A stretch of 64,000 nucleotides of DNA from Geodermatophilus bullaregiensis (GCF_016907675.1 NZ_JAFBCJ010000001.1:4216001-4280000), one strand, 5' to 3'; numbered from the stretch's first letter, positions 36,019 to 44,912 are shown. Notes: generated from the letters alone by a model not told the origin. Program-made: numbers and translations.

Positions 36019-36030
36019 GGCACCGTTGTA

Positions 36031-36044
36031 GGCAAGTCAACACT
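36031..36044. promoter_or_regulatory. candidate ArsR operator
   Basis: CAAGTCAACACTTG, a CAAGT/ACTTG inverted repeat, lies 13 bp upstream of the ArsR start in the spacer to a divergent oxidoreductase gene. ArsR proteins commonly bind such sites and autoregulate. Confidence 0.4.
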
Positions 36045-36128
36045 TGCCTGTCAAGAGGAACCGTCGTGGTGCAGCAGTCAGGGTGCCGGTCGTGACGCGC
36101 CCACACCGGCCAGGGGAGGTGGACACAG

Positions 36129-37331
36129 GTGACCAGCAGCTCGGTTCCGCTGTGGCAGGACGAGCCGTACTCCCCGCGGCCTCCCCTGCAGGGAGAGGCG
36201 CGGGCGGACGTGTGCGTGATCGGCGCCGGTGTGGGCGGTCTCGCGACCGCCCGGCGCCTGCTCGACGCCGGCCTCTCGGTGGTCGTGCTGGACCGGGCCG
36301 AGGTGGCCTCCGGCGCCAGCGGCCGCAACGGCGGGTTCTTCCTCGCCGGGGCCGCGCCGATGTACCACGACACCCGCCGTCTCTGGGGGCGCGAGCGGGC
36401 GGCGGCCGTCCACGCGGCGACGCTGTCCGCCCAGCAGGAGGTGCTCGAGGTGGCCGAGGACGTGGGCGCGCGCTCCTGCTTCCGCGTCGACGGGCTGCTC
36501 CGGCTCGCCGTCGACGCGATCGAGGCGGACGACGTCCGGGACAACGCCGCGGCGCTCGCCGAGGACGGTTTCCCGGGGCAGCTGGTGGCCGGGGACGACC
36601 TCCCGGGCCCGCTCGCCCGGCCGGAGCGGGTCGGGCTGCTCTTCCCCCACGACGGGTCGGTGCACCCCGTCCGCTGGCTCCGGGCGCTCGCCGACGCCCT
36701 CGAGTCGCGCGGAGCGCGGATCTGCGAGCACACGCCGGTGGTCGCGCCACCGGCCGCCGACGGGGACGGCGTCCGCGTGCGGACCGCGTCCGGGGTGGTG
36801 CGGTGCGACCGGGCGGTCGTGGCGGTGGACGGCGACCTGGCGGCGCTGGTGCCGTCGGCGGGGGCCGTGCGTCCGCGGCGCCTCAACATGGTCGCCACCG
36901 CACCCCTCGGCGGGACGGTCCTCCCGTTCCCGGTGTACGCGCGCCACGGCCACGAGTACGCGCACCAGACGGCGGACGGGCGGATCGCGCTCGGTGGCTT
37001 CTCCGACCTCGACGGCGACGCGAGCTGGACGGACCGGGCCGAGGTGTCCGGGCCGGTGCAGGCGCGACTGGACCGGTGGCTGCTCGAGGAGCTCCGGGTG
37101 GGTGCACCGGTGACGCACCGGTGGGCGGGCGTCGTGGGCTTCGCCGAGGACCCCCTGCCCCGGTGCGGACCGGTGCCGGGCTCCGCCGGACGGGTGTTCG
37201 CGCTGGGCGGCTACAACGGGACGGGCCACGTGCAGGCCTGGGTCGCCTCCCGCGTGGTGGCCGACCTCCTCGTCACCGGCGCGAGCGCGTCCGCCGGGCT
37301 CTACGCGACCGTCGACGCCGGACGGCGGTGA
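36129..37331 (+). CDS. FAD-dependent oxidoreductase (DAO family)
   Basis: A 400-aa glycine-oxidase/sarcosine-oxidase-like flavoprotein. GTG 36129 is preceded by AGGGGAGG. The dinucleotide motif VIGAGVGGLATARRLLDAGLS is followed by SGASGRNGGFFLAGAA, typical of gamma-glutamylputrescine-oxidase-like DAO proteins, and the C-terminal FAD contact GYNGTGHVQAW. It oxidises amines or amino acids to imines with H2O2 release (family knowledge); the substrate is unknown. Divergent from the ArsR operon. Confidence 0.88.
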   Translation: MTSSSVPLWQDEPYSPRPPLQGEARADVCVIGAGVGGLATARRLLDAGLSVVVLDRAEVASGASGRNGGFFLAGAAPMYHDTRRLWGRERAAAVHAATLSAQQEVLEVAEDVGARSCFRVDGLLRLAVDAIEADDVRDNAAALAEDGFPGQLVAGDDLPGPLARPERVGLLFPHDGSVHPVRWLRALADALESRGARICEHTPVVAPPAADGDGVRVRTASGVVRCDRAVVAVDGDLAALVPSAGAVRPRRLNMVATAPLGGTVLPFPVYARHGHEYAHQTADGRIALGGFSDLDGDASWTDRAEVSGPVQARLDRWLLEELRVGAPVTHRWAGVVGFAEDPLPRCGPVPGSAGRVFALGGYNGTGHVQAWVASRVVADLLVTGASASAGLYATVDAGRR

Positions 37332-37368
37332 GCGCGGGCGGCCCCCCGGTGAGGACGCCGGCCACGGG

Positions 37369-37881
37369 TCAGCCCATCGTCTTCTGACCGTCGATCGACT
37401 CCCGCAGGATGTCGGCGTGGCCGGCGTGCTGCGCGGTCTCGGCGACGATGTGCAGGAACACCCGCCGGGCCGACCAGCGGGCGCCCGGCTCGAACCAGGG
37501 TGCCTCCGGCAGCGCGTGCTCGGCGTCGAGGTCGGGCAGGGTGGCGACGAGCTCGTCGGTGTGCCGGGCGACCGCCTCGTAGTCGGACAGCACGCCGGCC
37601 AGCGTCTCCCCGGGCGCGAGGTGCCAGTGCCGGGTCGCGGCATCGGGACCCCAGTTGCGGTGCATCGCCTCGGCCCCGCCCTCGACGAACCGCACCCACC
37701 CGGCCTCCGTGGCCGCCACGTGCTTGACGAGCCCGGCCAGGTCGAGCGCGCTGGCGGTCGGCCGCCGCACCGCCTGCTCGTCGGTCAGGCCGCGGACGGT
37801 GTACCGCAGGAAGGACCGGTGCCGCCGCAGCGACTCGATCAGGTCGGCCCGCTCTCGGGTGAGGGTGGTCGAACCGGTCAT
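37369..37881 (-). CDS. DinB/DUF664 mycothiol-transferase-type protein
   Basis: A 170-aa four-helix bundle protein. ATG 37881 was selected (GGAAGGCGATCCC upstream); an upstream frame extension lacks support. The family motifs are LVKHVAATEAGWVRF (first metal His) and FLHIVAETAQHAGHADILRE (two further His). It probably works as a mycothiol-dependent metalloenzyme in detoxification, as known for DinB-fold proteins in actinobacteria. It is an intact paralogue of the scrap at 27113. Confidence 0.87.
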   Translation of the reverse strand: MTGSTTLTRERADLIESLRRHRSFLRYTVRGLTDEQAVRRPTASALDLAGLVKHVAATEAGWVRFVEGGAEAMHRNWGPDAATRHWHLAPGETLAGVLSDYEAVARHTDELVATLPDLDAEHALPEAPWFEPGARWSARRVFLHIVAETAQHAGHADILRESIDGQKTMG

Positions 37882-38042
37882 GGGATCGCCTTCCGTCGTC
37901 CTCCGGTGGGTCGGTGCCGACGCTAGGGGGAGGGAGAGCCGGATGGGACGGATCGGTATCTGCCGATGACCTGGGCGCATCAGAACGGTCACACCTGCGG
38001 CCTAGCGTGCAGTTCGCAGGCACCGATCCCCAGGAGGTCGTC

Positions 38043-38225
38043 ATGGGTCCGACCGTCACCAGCCTCGACCAGCTCGACTACGACATCTCGGTCGCCTACA
38101 TCGCCCTCGGGGTCGTCCGCAGCTCGTGGGACCGGTGCCCGAGCGCGGAGAACGCCCGCGCCGTCGACGCGGCGGAGGGGTGCCTGAACGACCTGCTCGA
38201 CGAGCGCTTCGCCGCCCAGCAGTGA
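38043..38225 (+). CDS. small hypothetical protein
   Basis: A 60-aa acidic helical protein, ATG 38043 with AGGAGG upstream. It has SLDQLDYDISVAYIALGVV and AVDAAEGCLNDLLDERF. I know no domain. Good ribosome-binding site and balanced composition support it as real. It stands alone between a DinB gene and the repeat protein. Confidence 0.65.
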   Translation: MGPTVTSLDQLDYDISVAYIALGVVRSSWDRCPSAENARAVDAAEGCLNDLLDERFAAQQ

Positions 38226-38271
38226 CCGTCCGCGAGGAGCCGCGGAGCCGAGCCGCCGCCCTCCCTCGCGG

Positions 38272-38682
38272 TCAGCGGCCGCGACGGGGACGGCGCCGTC
38301 CCGGGCGCCGACGCCGGGGACGGAGGAGGGCGAGGGCCAGCAACCGGGACACGGGGATGCCGAAGACGGCACCGATCCGGCCGCTGCTGGCGATGGAGGC
38401 GACACTGCCGAGGGACCCGATGCTGGCGATGCTCCCGAGCGAGCCGATGCTGGCCAGGCTGAACGCCGAGCCGATGCTCCCGATGCTGCCGGCGGAGGCC
38501 AGCGAGGCCAGGGAGCCCGAGCTCGCCCGTGACGCGATGCTGCCCACCGAGGCCCTCGAGCTGATCGACCCCACGCTGCCGACCGAGGCGATGCTGCCGG
38601 CCGACCCGGTCGGGTCGGCCGGTCCCCGGCACCCGTCCCGGTCGGTGTACGGGGCCGGTGGGAGTCCGGGGTCCGGTGCCAT
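38272..38682 (-). CDS. Ser/Gly/Ile/Ala repeat protein with basic tail
   Basis: A 136-aa protein, ATG 38682 with GAGGAGC upstream. After a ~35-residue Pro/Asp-rich head, residues ~36-100 are a run of SIGS/SIAS/SLGS/SVGS-like units (for example GSIGSIGSAFSLASIGSLGS). A hydrophobic segment FGIPVSRLLALALL follows, then a poly-Arg tail (RPRRRRPGRRR). The spacing of small and aliphatic residues suggests a beta-solenoid or stacked-strand surface. I know comparable repeats in other actinobacterial hypotheticals but no function. The opposite strand is also open, but lacks a start signal. Confidence 0.6.
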   Translation of the reverse strand: MAPDPGLPPAPYTDRDGCRGPADPTGSAGSIASVGSVGSISSRASVGSIASRASSGSLASLASAGSIGSIGSAFSLASIGSLGSIASIGSLGSVASIASSGRIGAVFGIPVSRLLALALLRPRRRRPGRRRPRRGR

Positions 38683-39016
38683 GAGTGCTCCTCGAGGTCG
38701 GTCCGCGCCGGGCGTCGCGCGGTGACGGGCGGACGGCGGTGGTCGGGCGCCCGGACCCGGCCCTCCCCGTCGGGGCGTTCCGACGACGAGCCCGGTCGCC
38801 GGCGTCCGCACCGTCGACCGGCGGCTCCGCCACCCGCGCCACGACCCCCTCGGTCCTCCCTGGGACCGCCGAGCGTGGACGGTGGGGAGTCCGCCCGCAA
38901 CCCCCGCCCGACCTGCCGGTGCGGCGCGGTGCCCTCCCGCACGACGACCGGCGAGCCTGGGTAGGGGTCGACCGGGCGGCGGACCGAGGGCCGGGGTGAC
39001 CGCGGAGGGAGCACCG
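38683..39016. other. gene-free spacer
   Basis: 334 bp between the repeat protein and the divergent universal stress gene. Probably holds both promoters; no defined box is recognised. Confidence 0.45.
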
Positions 39017-39931
39017 ATGGACGAGACGGCGACGACCACCGACGTCGTGGTGGGACTGGACGGGTCGGCCGGCGCGCGCACCGCCCTGGCCTGGGCCCTC
39101 CAGGAGGCGCGGCTGCGGGGCGGGGTGGTCCGGCCGGTCACCGTGTGGCCGGAGGACCGGCCCCCGCACGTCCACGACGCGGGGATCGGCCCGCCGAGCG
39201 CCGCCGACGTCGAGGGCGACGTGCGGTCGAGGATGGGCAGCGAGGCGGCAGAGGTCGCGGCGGCGGCGGGGTGCGAGGACGTCCCGGTGCACCCCGAGGT
39301 CCGCCACGGGCAGCCCGCGCAGCAGCTGATCGACGCCGCCGGGACCGACGGTCTGCTGGTGGTCGGCTCCCGCGGTCGGGGACCGGTGCGCGGTGCGGTG
39401 CTGGGCTCGGTGAGCCAGCAGTGCGCCCAGTACGCCTCCGGACCGGTCGTCGTCGTGCGCGACGACGACGCCGCGCCTCGCGCCGTCCTGTGGCAGGAAC
39501 CCGCCAGCCGGGTGGTGGTCGGGGTCGACGGCTCGGCCGGTTCGGTGGCCGCGCTGCGCTTCGCCGAGGCGGAGGCGCGGCTGCGCGGTGGTGAGCTGCA
39601 CGTCGTGCACGCGTGGACCGACACCGTGTCCGGCTACGGCGGCCCACCCTGGGAGCGGCCCGTCACCACGCTGCGCGAGCAGGCCGACGCCGTCCTCCGG
39701 CAGAGCATGCAGAGCGCGTGGCGGGACGCCGCTCCCGACGTCCAGGTCCGCGCGGAGACCGTCGAGGGCGTCGAGTGGGACGTCCTGACCGAGGTGGCCG
39801 AGGCGGCCGACCTGCTCGTGGTCGGGTCGCGCGGCCGGACCGGCTGGTCGAGCCTGCTGCTGGGGTCGGTCGGCCTGCGCTGCCTCACCTTCTCCCCGTG
39901 TCCGGTGGCGGTGGTCCGCACGCCCCGGTGA
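39017..39931 (+). CDS. universal stress protein, tandem USP domains
   Basis: A 304-aa protein with two UspA domains (~8-148 and ~160-302). Each begins with a GxDGSxGS/A strand (VVVGLDGSAGARTAL; VVVGVDGSAGSVAAL). Each ends with the ATP-binding G-2x-G-9x-G-S motif (VVGSRGRGPVRGAVLGSVS; VVGSRGRTGWSSLLLGSVG), so ATP binding is expected in both. Tandem USPs in actinobacteria are often part of dormancy/hypoxia or redox stress responses. ATG 39017 has GGAGGGAGC upstream. It stands alone. Confidence 0.92.
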   Translation: MDETATTTDVVVGLDGSAGARTALAWALQEARLRGGVVRPVTVWPEDRPPHVHDAGIGPPSAADVEGDVRSRMGSEAAEVAAAAGCEDVPVHPEVRHGQPAQQLIDAAGTDGLLVVGSRGRGPVRGAVLGSVSQQCAQYASGPVVVVRDDDAAPRAVLWQEPASRVVVGVDGSAGSVAALRFAEAEARLRGGELHVVHAWTDTVSGYGGPPWERPVTTLREQADAVLRQSMQSAWRDAAPDVQVRAETVEGVEWDVLTEVAEAADLLVVGSRGRTGWSSLLLGSVGLRCLTFSPCPVAVVRTPR

Positions 39932-40057
39932 GCGCGGGGGCCGCCGACCGCGGTTGCCGGCTCCCGGCAACGACGGTGTGCTGCACCTGACCGGTCGGAC
40001 CCCTCGTGCACCAGCCCGGTCCGCGGCAGGCTGGGGAGCGGCAGGAGGTGGAGGACG

Positions 40058-40414
40058 ATGCTGAGCCACGACGAACAGCGGGCCTGGGACGAGATCCGGA
40101 GTCGCTTCGCGGAGGAGGCCGAGGAGCCCGCCCGTCCGGTCCTCGACCCGGCGGTCCGGCGGCCCCGCCCCTCGGGGACGGCAGACCTCGTCGTCGCGGT
40201 CGCCGGTGTCTCGGCCGCCGTCCTGCTGGTCGTCCTCGGAGCTCCCGTCGTCGGCCTCGCCGTCGCCGTCGCCGTCGCGCCCCGGTGGCTGCTGTGGCGC
40301 TACCGGTACCTGCTCGACGACGGTGCCGGGACGCCCGCACCGTCGGCGCCCCGCGGCGTCCTCCTCGACGGGGACGGGCACCGGTCGTCGCGCGGGTCCC
40401 GGCACCGGCGGTAG
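40058..40414 (+). CDS. DUF3040-type membrane protein
   Basis: A 118-aa protein, ATG 40058 with GCAGGAGGTGGAG upstream. MLSHDEQRAWDEIRSRF at the N-terminus is the DUF3040 signature (LS-x-x-E-x-x-L/W-x-I). One long or two short hydrophobic helices follow (LVVAVAGVSAAVLLVVLGAPVVG; VAVAVAPRWLLW), then a charged tail. Function unknown. A shorter relative lies at 44583. Confidence 0.8.
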   Translation: MLSHDEQRAWDEIRSRFAEEAEEPARPVLDPAVRRPRPSGTADLVVAVAGVSAAVLLVVLGAPVVGLAVAVAVAPRWLLWRYRYLLDDGAGTPAPSAPRGVLLDGDGHRSSRGSRHRR

Positions 40415-40442
40415 CCCGCACGGCCGCGGTGCCGCCGGTCGG

Positions 40443-41672
40443 TCACGGGTCGGTCGGCAGCGGCCTCGCCGGCCACTCGAGCAGCCGGGCGCCGAGCACG
40501 GCGGCGTGCAGGGAGAACCGCTGGTCCGGGGAGGCGACGCTGTGGTCGGTGAGCTGGGCGATCCGGGCCAGCCGGTAGGTGACGGTGCGGACGGAGACGT
40601 GCAGCCGCCGGGCGGCCGCAGTCGCGACGTCGCCGGCGGCGAAGTACGCCTGCAGGGTGTCGAGCAGCACCTCCGCGCCGCCGCGACTCCGGCCGAGGGG
40701 TCCGAGGACGTCGCGCACCAGGTCGACGATGGCGGCCTGGTCCCGCCCCAGCACCCGGTACACCAGCAGGTCGCGGGCGTGCACCACGTCGGCGTCGAGG
40801 TCCAGCCGGTCGGCGAAGACGAGGGCCTCGCGGGCCTCCTCGTAGGAGCGGGCGACGCCGTAGGCGCCGGGGAAGGCACGCCCGGCCGCGACCCGCCAGC
40901 GCTGACCGCTCCCGAGCCGGCCCAGCTCCTCGTGGAGCACCGGACCGACGTCGGCGCCGGGCGCCGGTGAGCCGGTGCCGGCTGCCCGGGACGGCACGAC
41001 GACGACCACCCGGCCGTCCTTGGTGGCGACCAGCACGTCCCGGTCACCGAACCGGTCCACGACGACCCGCTCGAGGACGACGGCCGCGCGGTCGGTGGCG
41101 CCGCCGGCAGCGCGCGGCGCGGCGAGCGCCACCTGGTGGGACTTGCCCAGGTCGATCCCGAACGGCTCGGCGCGCGCCACCATCCGCGACACGTCGGCGT
41201 CCCCCCGGAGCAGGTCGTCGACGAACTCGCGGCGCAGCGCCTCCTCGTGACGGATCATCTCGCGCCGCTCGGACTGGTGGCCCTCGACGAGCGCCCCGAC
41301 GGCGTCGTCGAGCACGCGGAGGACCGCCTCGGCGGCACCGCGCACCTTCTCCGGATCGGCGGACCGCTCGACCGCCGGCAGCTCCCGCCACAGGCGCCAC
41401 GCCGCCGACAGGTAGAGCTCCACCGCGCGGCGGGCGCCCACACCCCCCGCAGCCGCGCGGCCGCCCAGCTCCCGGACCGCGTCGAGCTCCCACGCGTCCG
41501 GGCGGCGCCCGTGGACGGCGGCGTCGGCCAGCATGGGGAGGTACTCCCCGAGCAGGTCGACGGGGGCCTGGCACGCGGCCGCTGCCGCCGCCGCGACCGG
41601 GTCGAGCCAGTCGCCGGCCGCCGGGGACCGGTCGGACCCTCCGGTGGAGCCGCGCTGCCCGCTGCGTGCCAT
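40443..41672 (-). CDS. PucR-family transcriptional regulator (CdaR/GGDEF-like)
   Basis: A 409-aa regulator from ATG 41672. The N-terminal ~150 residues are helical (RsbT-co-antagonist-like; REMIRHEEALRREFVDDLL). The middle is a GGDEF-related domain with degenerate motif (RVAAGRAFPGAYGVARSYEEAREAL). The C-terminal PucR HTH_30 reads DVATAAARRLHVSVRTVTYRLARI. Such regulators often control purine or amino-acid catabolism. Here the nearest target candidates are the STAS and D-amino-acid-dehydrogenase genes upstream on the same strand. Confidence 0.88.
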   Translation of the reverse strand: MARSGQRGSTGGSDRSPAAGDWLDPVAAAAAAACQAPVDLLGEYLPMLADAAVHGRRPDAWELDAVRELGGRAAAGGVGARRAVELYLSAAWRLWRELPAVERSADPEKVRGAAEAVLRVLDDAVGALVEGHQSERREMIRHEEALRREFVDDLLRGDADVSRMVARAEPFGIDLGKSHQVALAAPRAAGGATDRAAVVLERVVVDRFGDRDVLVATKDGRVVVVVPSRAAGTGSPAPGADVGPVLHEELGRLGSGQRWRVAAGRAFPGAYGVARSYEEAREALVFADRLDLDADVVHARDLLVYRVLGRDQAAIVDLVRDVLGPLGRSRGGAEVLLDTLQAYFAAGDVATAAARRLHVSVRTVTYRLARIAQLTDHSVASPDQRFSLHAAVLGARLLEWPARPLPTDP

Positions 41673-41841
41673 CTGTCCTCCCTGACGCCGGGCGGGTCGG
41701 CCCGCGCGGCCGACGGCCCGACCGGTCCACCCTGCCGACGGTCGGCAACACCAGACTGCATGCGGCCGGCGCGGTGCCGTGGCCCGGGTCAGCGGGAGGT
41801 CGCCCCGGCCGGCGTCCCGGTGCACCGCCCGCTGCCGCCGC

Positions 41842-42333
41842 TCACCGGCACGGCTCCCGGCGGCGTCGCGCCGCGGTCCGGCGCACGGGGGCGCGCGACG
41901 GCGACCCCGTGTGCACGACGCCGCTCCCCGGCCGCTCCGCAGCGCCCGGCTCGGCGGGCAGGACGTCCGTGAGTCCGCAGAGCCGGATCGGGCGCTGCAC
42001 GCTGCGCCGGCCGCCGCGGACGACCACGAGACGTGCCCCGCGCACCCGGCACCGGCGCTGCACCCGGGCCAGCACGGAGACCCCGGCGGCGCCCAGGAAC
42101 GTCACCCGCTCCATGTCGACGGTCAGCTCGGAGACGCCGCGTCGGCGGGTCTGGGTGCTCAGGCAGGCGTCGAGCAGCGGAGCGGTGTACGCGTCGACCT
42201 CACCCGCCACCTCCACGACCACGCGCCCCGGCCGGGTGGCCGGGAGCGCGGTGACGGACAGCAGCGCGGTGCGGTCGGGCGCCGCAGGGCGGCCAGGGGA
42301 GTGCGGCACGGGAGAGCTCCTTCGGGCAGGCAT
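41842..42333 (-). CDS. STAS-domain protein (anti-sigma-factor-antagonist-like)
   Basis: A 163-aa protein. Residues ~20-120 form a STAS domain: RVVVEVAGEVDAYTAPLLDACLS, then ELTVDMERVTFLGAAGVSVLARVQRRC, where the phospho-acceptor Ser position lies near FLGAAGVS (Ala at the usual Ser/Thr plus Ser four residues later). A basic C-terminal tail (RRTAARRRREPC) follows. The start overlaps the stop of the FAD gene. Family role: partner switching in sigma-B-type stress control. No cognate kinase is nearby. Confidence 0.75.
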   Translation of the reverse strand: MPARRSSPVPHSPGRPAAPDRTALLSVTALPATRPGRVVVEVAGEVDAYTAPLLDACLSTQTRRRGVSELTVDMERVTFLGAAGVSVLARVQRRCRVRGARLVVVRGGRRSVQRPIRLCGLTDVLPAEPGAAERPGSGVVHTGSPSRAPVRRTAARRRREPCR

Positions 42334-43625
42334 CAGGGGGCCTGGCGCAGCGGGTCGAACGGCGTCAGCTCCGGCGGGGCCTCGCCCTTGACGACGGTCT
42401 GGGCCAGCAGCCGGCCGCTGGCCGGGCCGAGCGCGATGCCCCACATGCCGTGGCCGCCGGCGACGAACACCCGGGGGGAGGCGGTGGCACCCAGCAGCGG
42501 CAGCCCGTCGGGGGTGCACGGGCGTGACCCGACCCACTCGTCGCGCCGGTCGTCGAGGTGCACCCCGCGCAGGAACGGGCGGACGGCGTCGACGACGGCG
42601 GTGATCCGCCGTGGGTCCAGCGGCTCCTCGGGGCGGCGGAACTCCATCATCCCGGCCACCCGCAGCCGGTCGCCCAGCGGTGTGCACGCCACCCGCTGGG
42701 CCGGGAGGTACAGCGGCCCGCGGGGGAGCCGCTCGACCGCGACGCTGAAGCTGTAGCCGCGCCCGGCCTGCACCGGCTGACGGACGCCGAAGCGGCCGGC
42801 CAGCTCGCGCAGGTGGGCGCCGGTGGCGACGACGACCGCGTCGTGCCGCTGCCGTTCCCCGGTGCCGGTGACGACGGTGACGCCGCCCCGCTCGTCCCGG
42901 ACGTCGGTCACGCCGGTGCCCTCGAGCAGCTCACCGCCGCGGGCGCGCACCGCCCGGGCGAGCGAGCCCAGGTACTCCGGCGGGTGCAGGTACCGCTGGC
43001 CGTGGATCTGCACCGCGGCCCCGACCCGGTCGGTCAGGGCCGGCTCGAGGGCCCGTGCCTCCCGGCCGGTGAGGGAGGAGGCGTCCACGTCCTGACCGGT
43101 GGCACGGATCGCCGCCAGCTCGGCGAGCAGCGGCCCGGCGTCGCGCTCGCGGCGGAAGCACGCCAGCAGCGGCCGGGCCGGGTGCGTGCGCGCCTCCACC
43201 CCGCCGGCGGCGAGCACGTCGAACGCCTCCAGCGCCCGCTCGTTGAGCGGCACGAGGGCGGCCATGCCGCGCCGCCACCGGCGGGCGGTGCTGTGCGCGA
43301 CGAAGGAGCCCAGGAAGCGCAGCAGTGCTCGGTCGGCGCGCAGGGGGACGTACACCGGCGACCGCGGGCCGGCCACCGCGCGCAGGCCGTAGCGGAGCAC
43401 GGCCGGCTCCGGCAGCGGCGCGGTCAGCGAGGGGGCCAGCCAGCCCGCGTTGCCCCAGGAGGCGCCGGCGGCCACGCGGTCCCGCTCGTAGACGGTGACC
43501 TGCACGCCGGCCTCCTGCAGGAACCAGGCGGTGGCCAGGCCGACCATCCCGGCTCCGACCACGGCCACCTGCCGGGGGGACCCGGGCACGAGGGCGGGAC
43601 CGTGCTGGTGCGGGTCGGTGGTCAT
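42333..43625 (-). CDS. D-amino-acid dehydrogenase-like FAD oxidoreductase
   Basis: A 430-aa DadA-type flavoprotein. The dinucleotide motif VAVVGAGMVGLATAWFLQEAG is followed by GASWGNAGWLAPSLTAPLP (typical of DadA: SWGNAG-like). The C-terminus has GSRPCTPDGLPLLG and GGHGMWGIALGPASGRLLA, the usual FAD contact. It would oxidise D-amino acids to keto acids, passing electrons to the quinone pool. The STAS gene follows in the same operon with a 1-bp overlap. Confidence 0.88.
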   Translation of the reverse strand: MTTDPHQHGPALVPGSPRQVAVVGAGMVGLATAWFLQEAGVQVTVYERDRVAAGASWGNAGWLAPSLTAPLPEPAVLRYGLRAVAGPRSPVYVPLRADRALLRFLGSFVAHSTARRWRRGMAALVPLNERALEAFDVLAAGGVEARTHPARPLLACFRRERDAGPLLAELAAIRATGQDVDASSLTGREARALEPALTDRVGAAVQIHGQRYLHPPEYLGSLARAVRARGGELLEGTGVTDVRDERGGVTVVTGTGERQRHDAVVVATGAHLRELAGRFGVRQPVQAGRGYSFSVAVERLPRGPLYLPAQRVACTPLGDRLRVAGMMEFRRPEEPLDPRRITAVVDAVRPFLRGVHLDDRRDEWVGSRPCTPDGLPLLGATASPRVFVAGGHGMWGIALGPASGRLLAQTVVKGEAPPELTPFDPLRQAP

Positions 43626-43733
43626 GCGTGCTCCTTCACCGGCGGTGGCGCCGCCGGCCCGGGAGGACCGGCGGCTGTCTCGGCAGGGCGCCCCGTGGAC
43701 GCCCGCGGCTGGAGGGCGCTGGGTGCCGCGGGC

Positions 43734-44048
43734 TCAGGACGCCTGCCCGCAGGAGACGCAGCCGGCCGCGAACGGGCGGAACTCCAGGCGCTCGCGGGGG
43801 ATGGCGGACCCGCAGTGCACGCAGGTGCCGTAGGTGCCGGCGTCGAGCCGGTCCAGGGCCGCGTCGATCTCCTCGAGCGTGCGCAGCAGCGTGGCGGCCC
43901 GGCTGGTCGCCACCGGGTCGGGAACCGACGTGGCGGCCTCGGCCAGCGCCAGCTCCCGCTGCCGGAGGCAGTCGGCCCGCTGGGTCTGCAGCAGGCCCCG
44001 GAACGGCTCGAACGCCGTCGTCGGGGGCGCGGACGGGGTGGTGGTCAT
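43734..44048 (-). CDS. TraR/DksA-family zinc finger protein
   Basis: A 104-aa protein. An N-terminal coiled-coil-like helix (LRTLEEIDAALDRLDAGTYG) precedes the C4 zinc finger CVHCGSAIPRERLEF..CVSC. This is the DksA/TraR arrangement that reaches the RNA polymerase secondary channel. It is shorter than E. coli DksA. It starts ATG 44048 with GGAGAGAC upstream. Its role in transcription control is inferred from the family. Confidence 0.85.
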   Translation of the reverse strand: MTTTPSAPPTTAFEPFRGLLQTQRADCLRQRELALAEAATSVPDPVATSRAATLLRTLEEIDAALDRLDAGTYGTCVHCGSAIPRERLEFRPFAAGCVSCGQAS

Positions 44049-44582
44049 GGGTCTCTCCTGGAGTACGACGAGAACGCGTCCCGCGGGCGGGACGCGTCGA
44101 GATGTGCAGCCGAGGGGTCACCGGGACCGCGGCGGCGCCCTGTCCTGGCCGCGCCGACCGCGGGCGCGCGGACTCCTCGACGGCGCCGGCAGCCCGCCGC
44201 CGGTGACCGGCCACGGCGAGCGGTCGCGGGACGCCGCGCAGGACCCGCCGGGCACGGGGACGCGGGTGCCGGAGGGGAGGCGCGTGCGCGCGGTCATCCC
44301 TCGTCCCTCCCGTCGTCCATGGCGCCGGCTCTGCCGGTCACCCCGACCATGCCTCGCTCCCCTCTGCCGGGGAAGGGCAGCCGCCGGTGAACTCGGCGCG
44401 GCGGACCTTGCCGGTGCCCGGCAACCCGGACGGCGGGCCGGCTCCCCGGGTGCACACCGACCGCACCGGGGGCCGCGCGGGGTCGACGTCCCGCGCACGG
44501 GTCCCGGGGCGGTGCGGCTGCGCCGTCCGTTGCCAGGCGCCGTCGACCGGAGCATGGTCGGGCCGGCAGCAGGAGGTGGCCG
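44049..44582. other. gene-free stretch
   Basis: Over 530 bp with no supported gene. Open frames on both strands are Arg/Pro-rich composition artefacts without start signals. Contains the divergent promoters of the DksA-type and the DUF3040-like genes. Confidence 0.45.
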
Positions 44583-44891
44583 GTGCTCGATGACCGCGAA
44601 CGTGCCATCTGGGACGGCATCGTGCGCTGCTACGACCGCGAGGCCGACGAACCTCCCCCCGTCGGCCCGTCCCCGCCGGGGCGGCGGGAGCGGGACCCCC
44701 GGGAGCTGCCGGACGTGCCCGCTGCCGTCGCCGCGGGCCTCCGCGTGGCCATCGTCCTGGTCCTGCTGGGGTCGTCGGTCCCCGGGCTCGCGGTCGGCGC
44801 CGTCACCGCACTCGGGTGGCTCTGGTGGCGCCTCCGGCCGCGACCGGTCCGCGGAGCCCGGGTCACCGCCCCGGCCTGGCCGGCCGCCTGA
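44583..44891 (+). CDS. short DUF3040-like membrane protein
   Basis: A 102-aa protein, GTG 44583 with AGGAGG 7 bases upstream. N-terminus LDDRERAIWDGIVRCYDREAD keeps the DUF3040 opening; then one hydrophobic hairpin (GLRVAIVLVLLGSSVPGLAVGAVTALGWLWW). It is a paralogue of the protein at 40058, which has a similar start and length. Function unknown. Confidence 0.7.
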   Translation: MLDDRERAIWDGIVRCYDREADEPPPVGPSPPGRRERDPRELPDVPAAVAAGLRVAIVLVLLGSSVPGLAVGAVTALGWLWWRLRPRPVRGARVTAPAWPAA

Positions 44892-44912
44892 GGGGCACGG
44901 CGGACGGCGCGG

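Noticed and set aside
38126-38725. Plus-strand frame with MLPMLP-type repeats opposite the Ser-Ile-Gly-Ser protein
   Set aside because: No start signal; the minus strand has ATG and a good Shine-Dalgarno. Kept only as a possible alternative in the finding.
38096-41047. A 983-aa minus-strand open frame
   Set aside because: It overlaps the USP, DUF3040 and PucR genes in a different frame and shows only Pro/Arg-rich sequence; a consequence of high GC.
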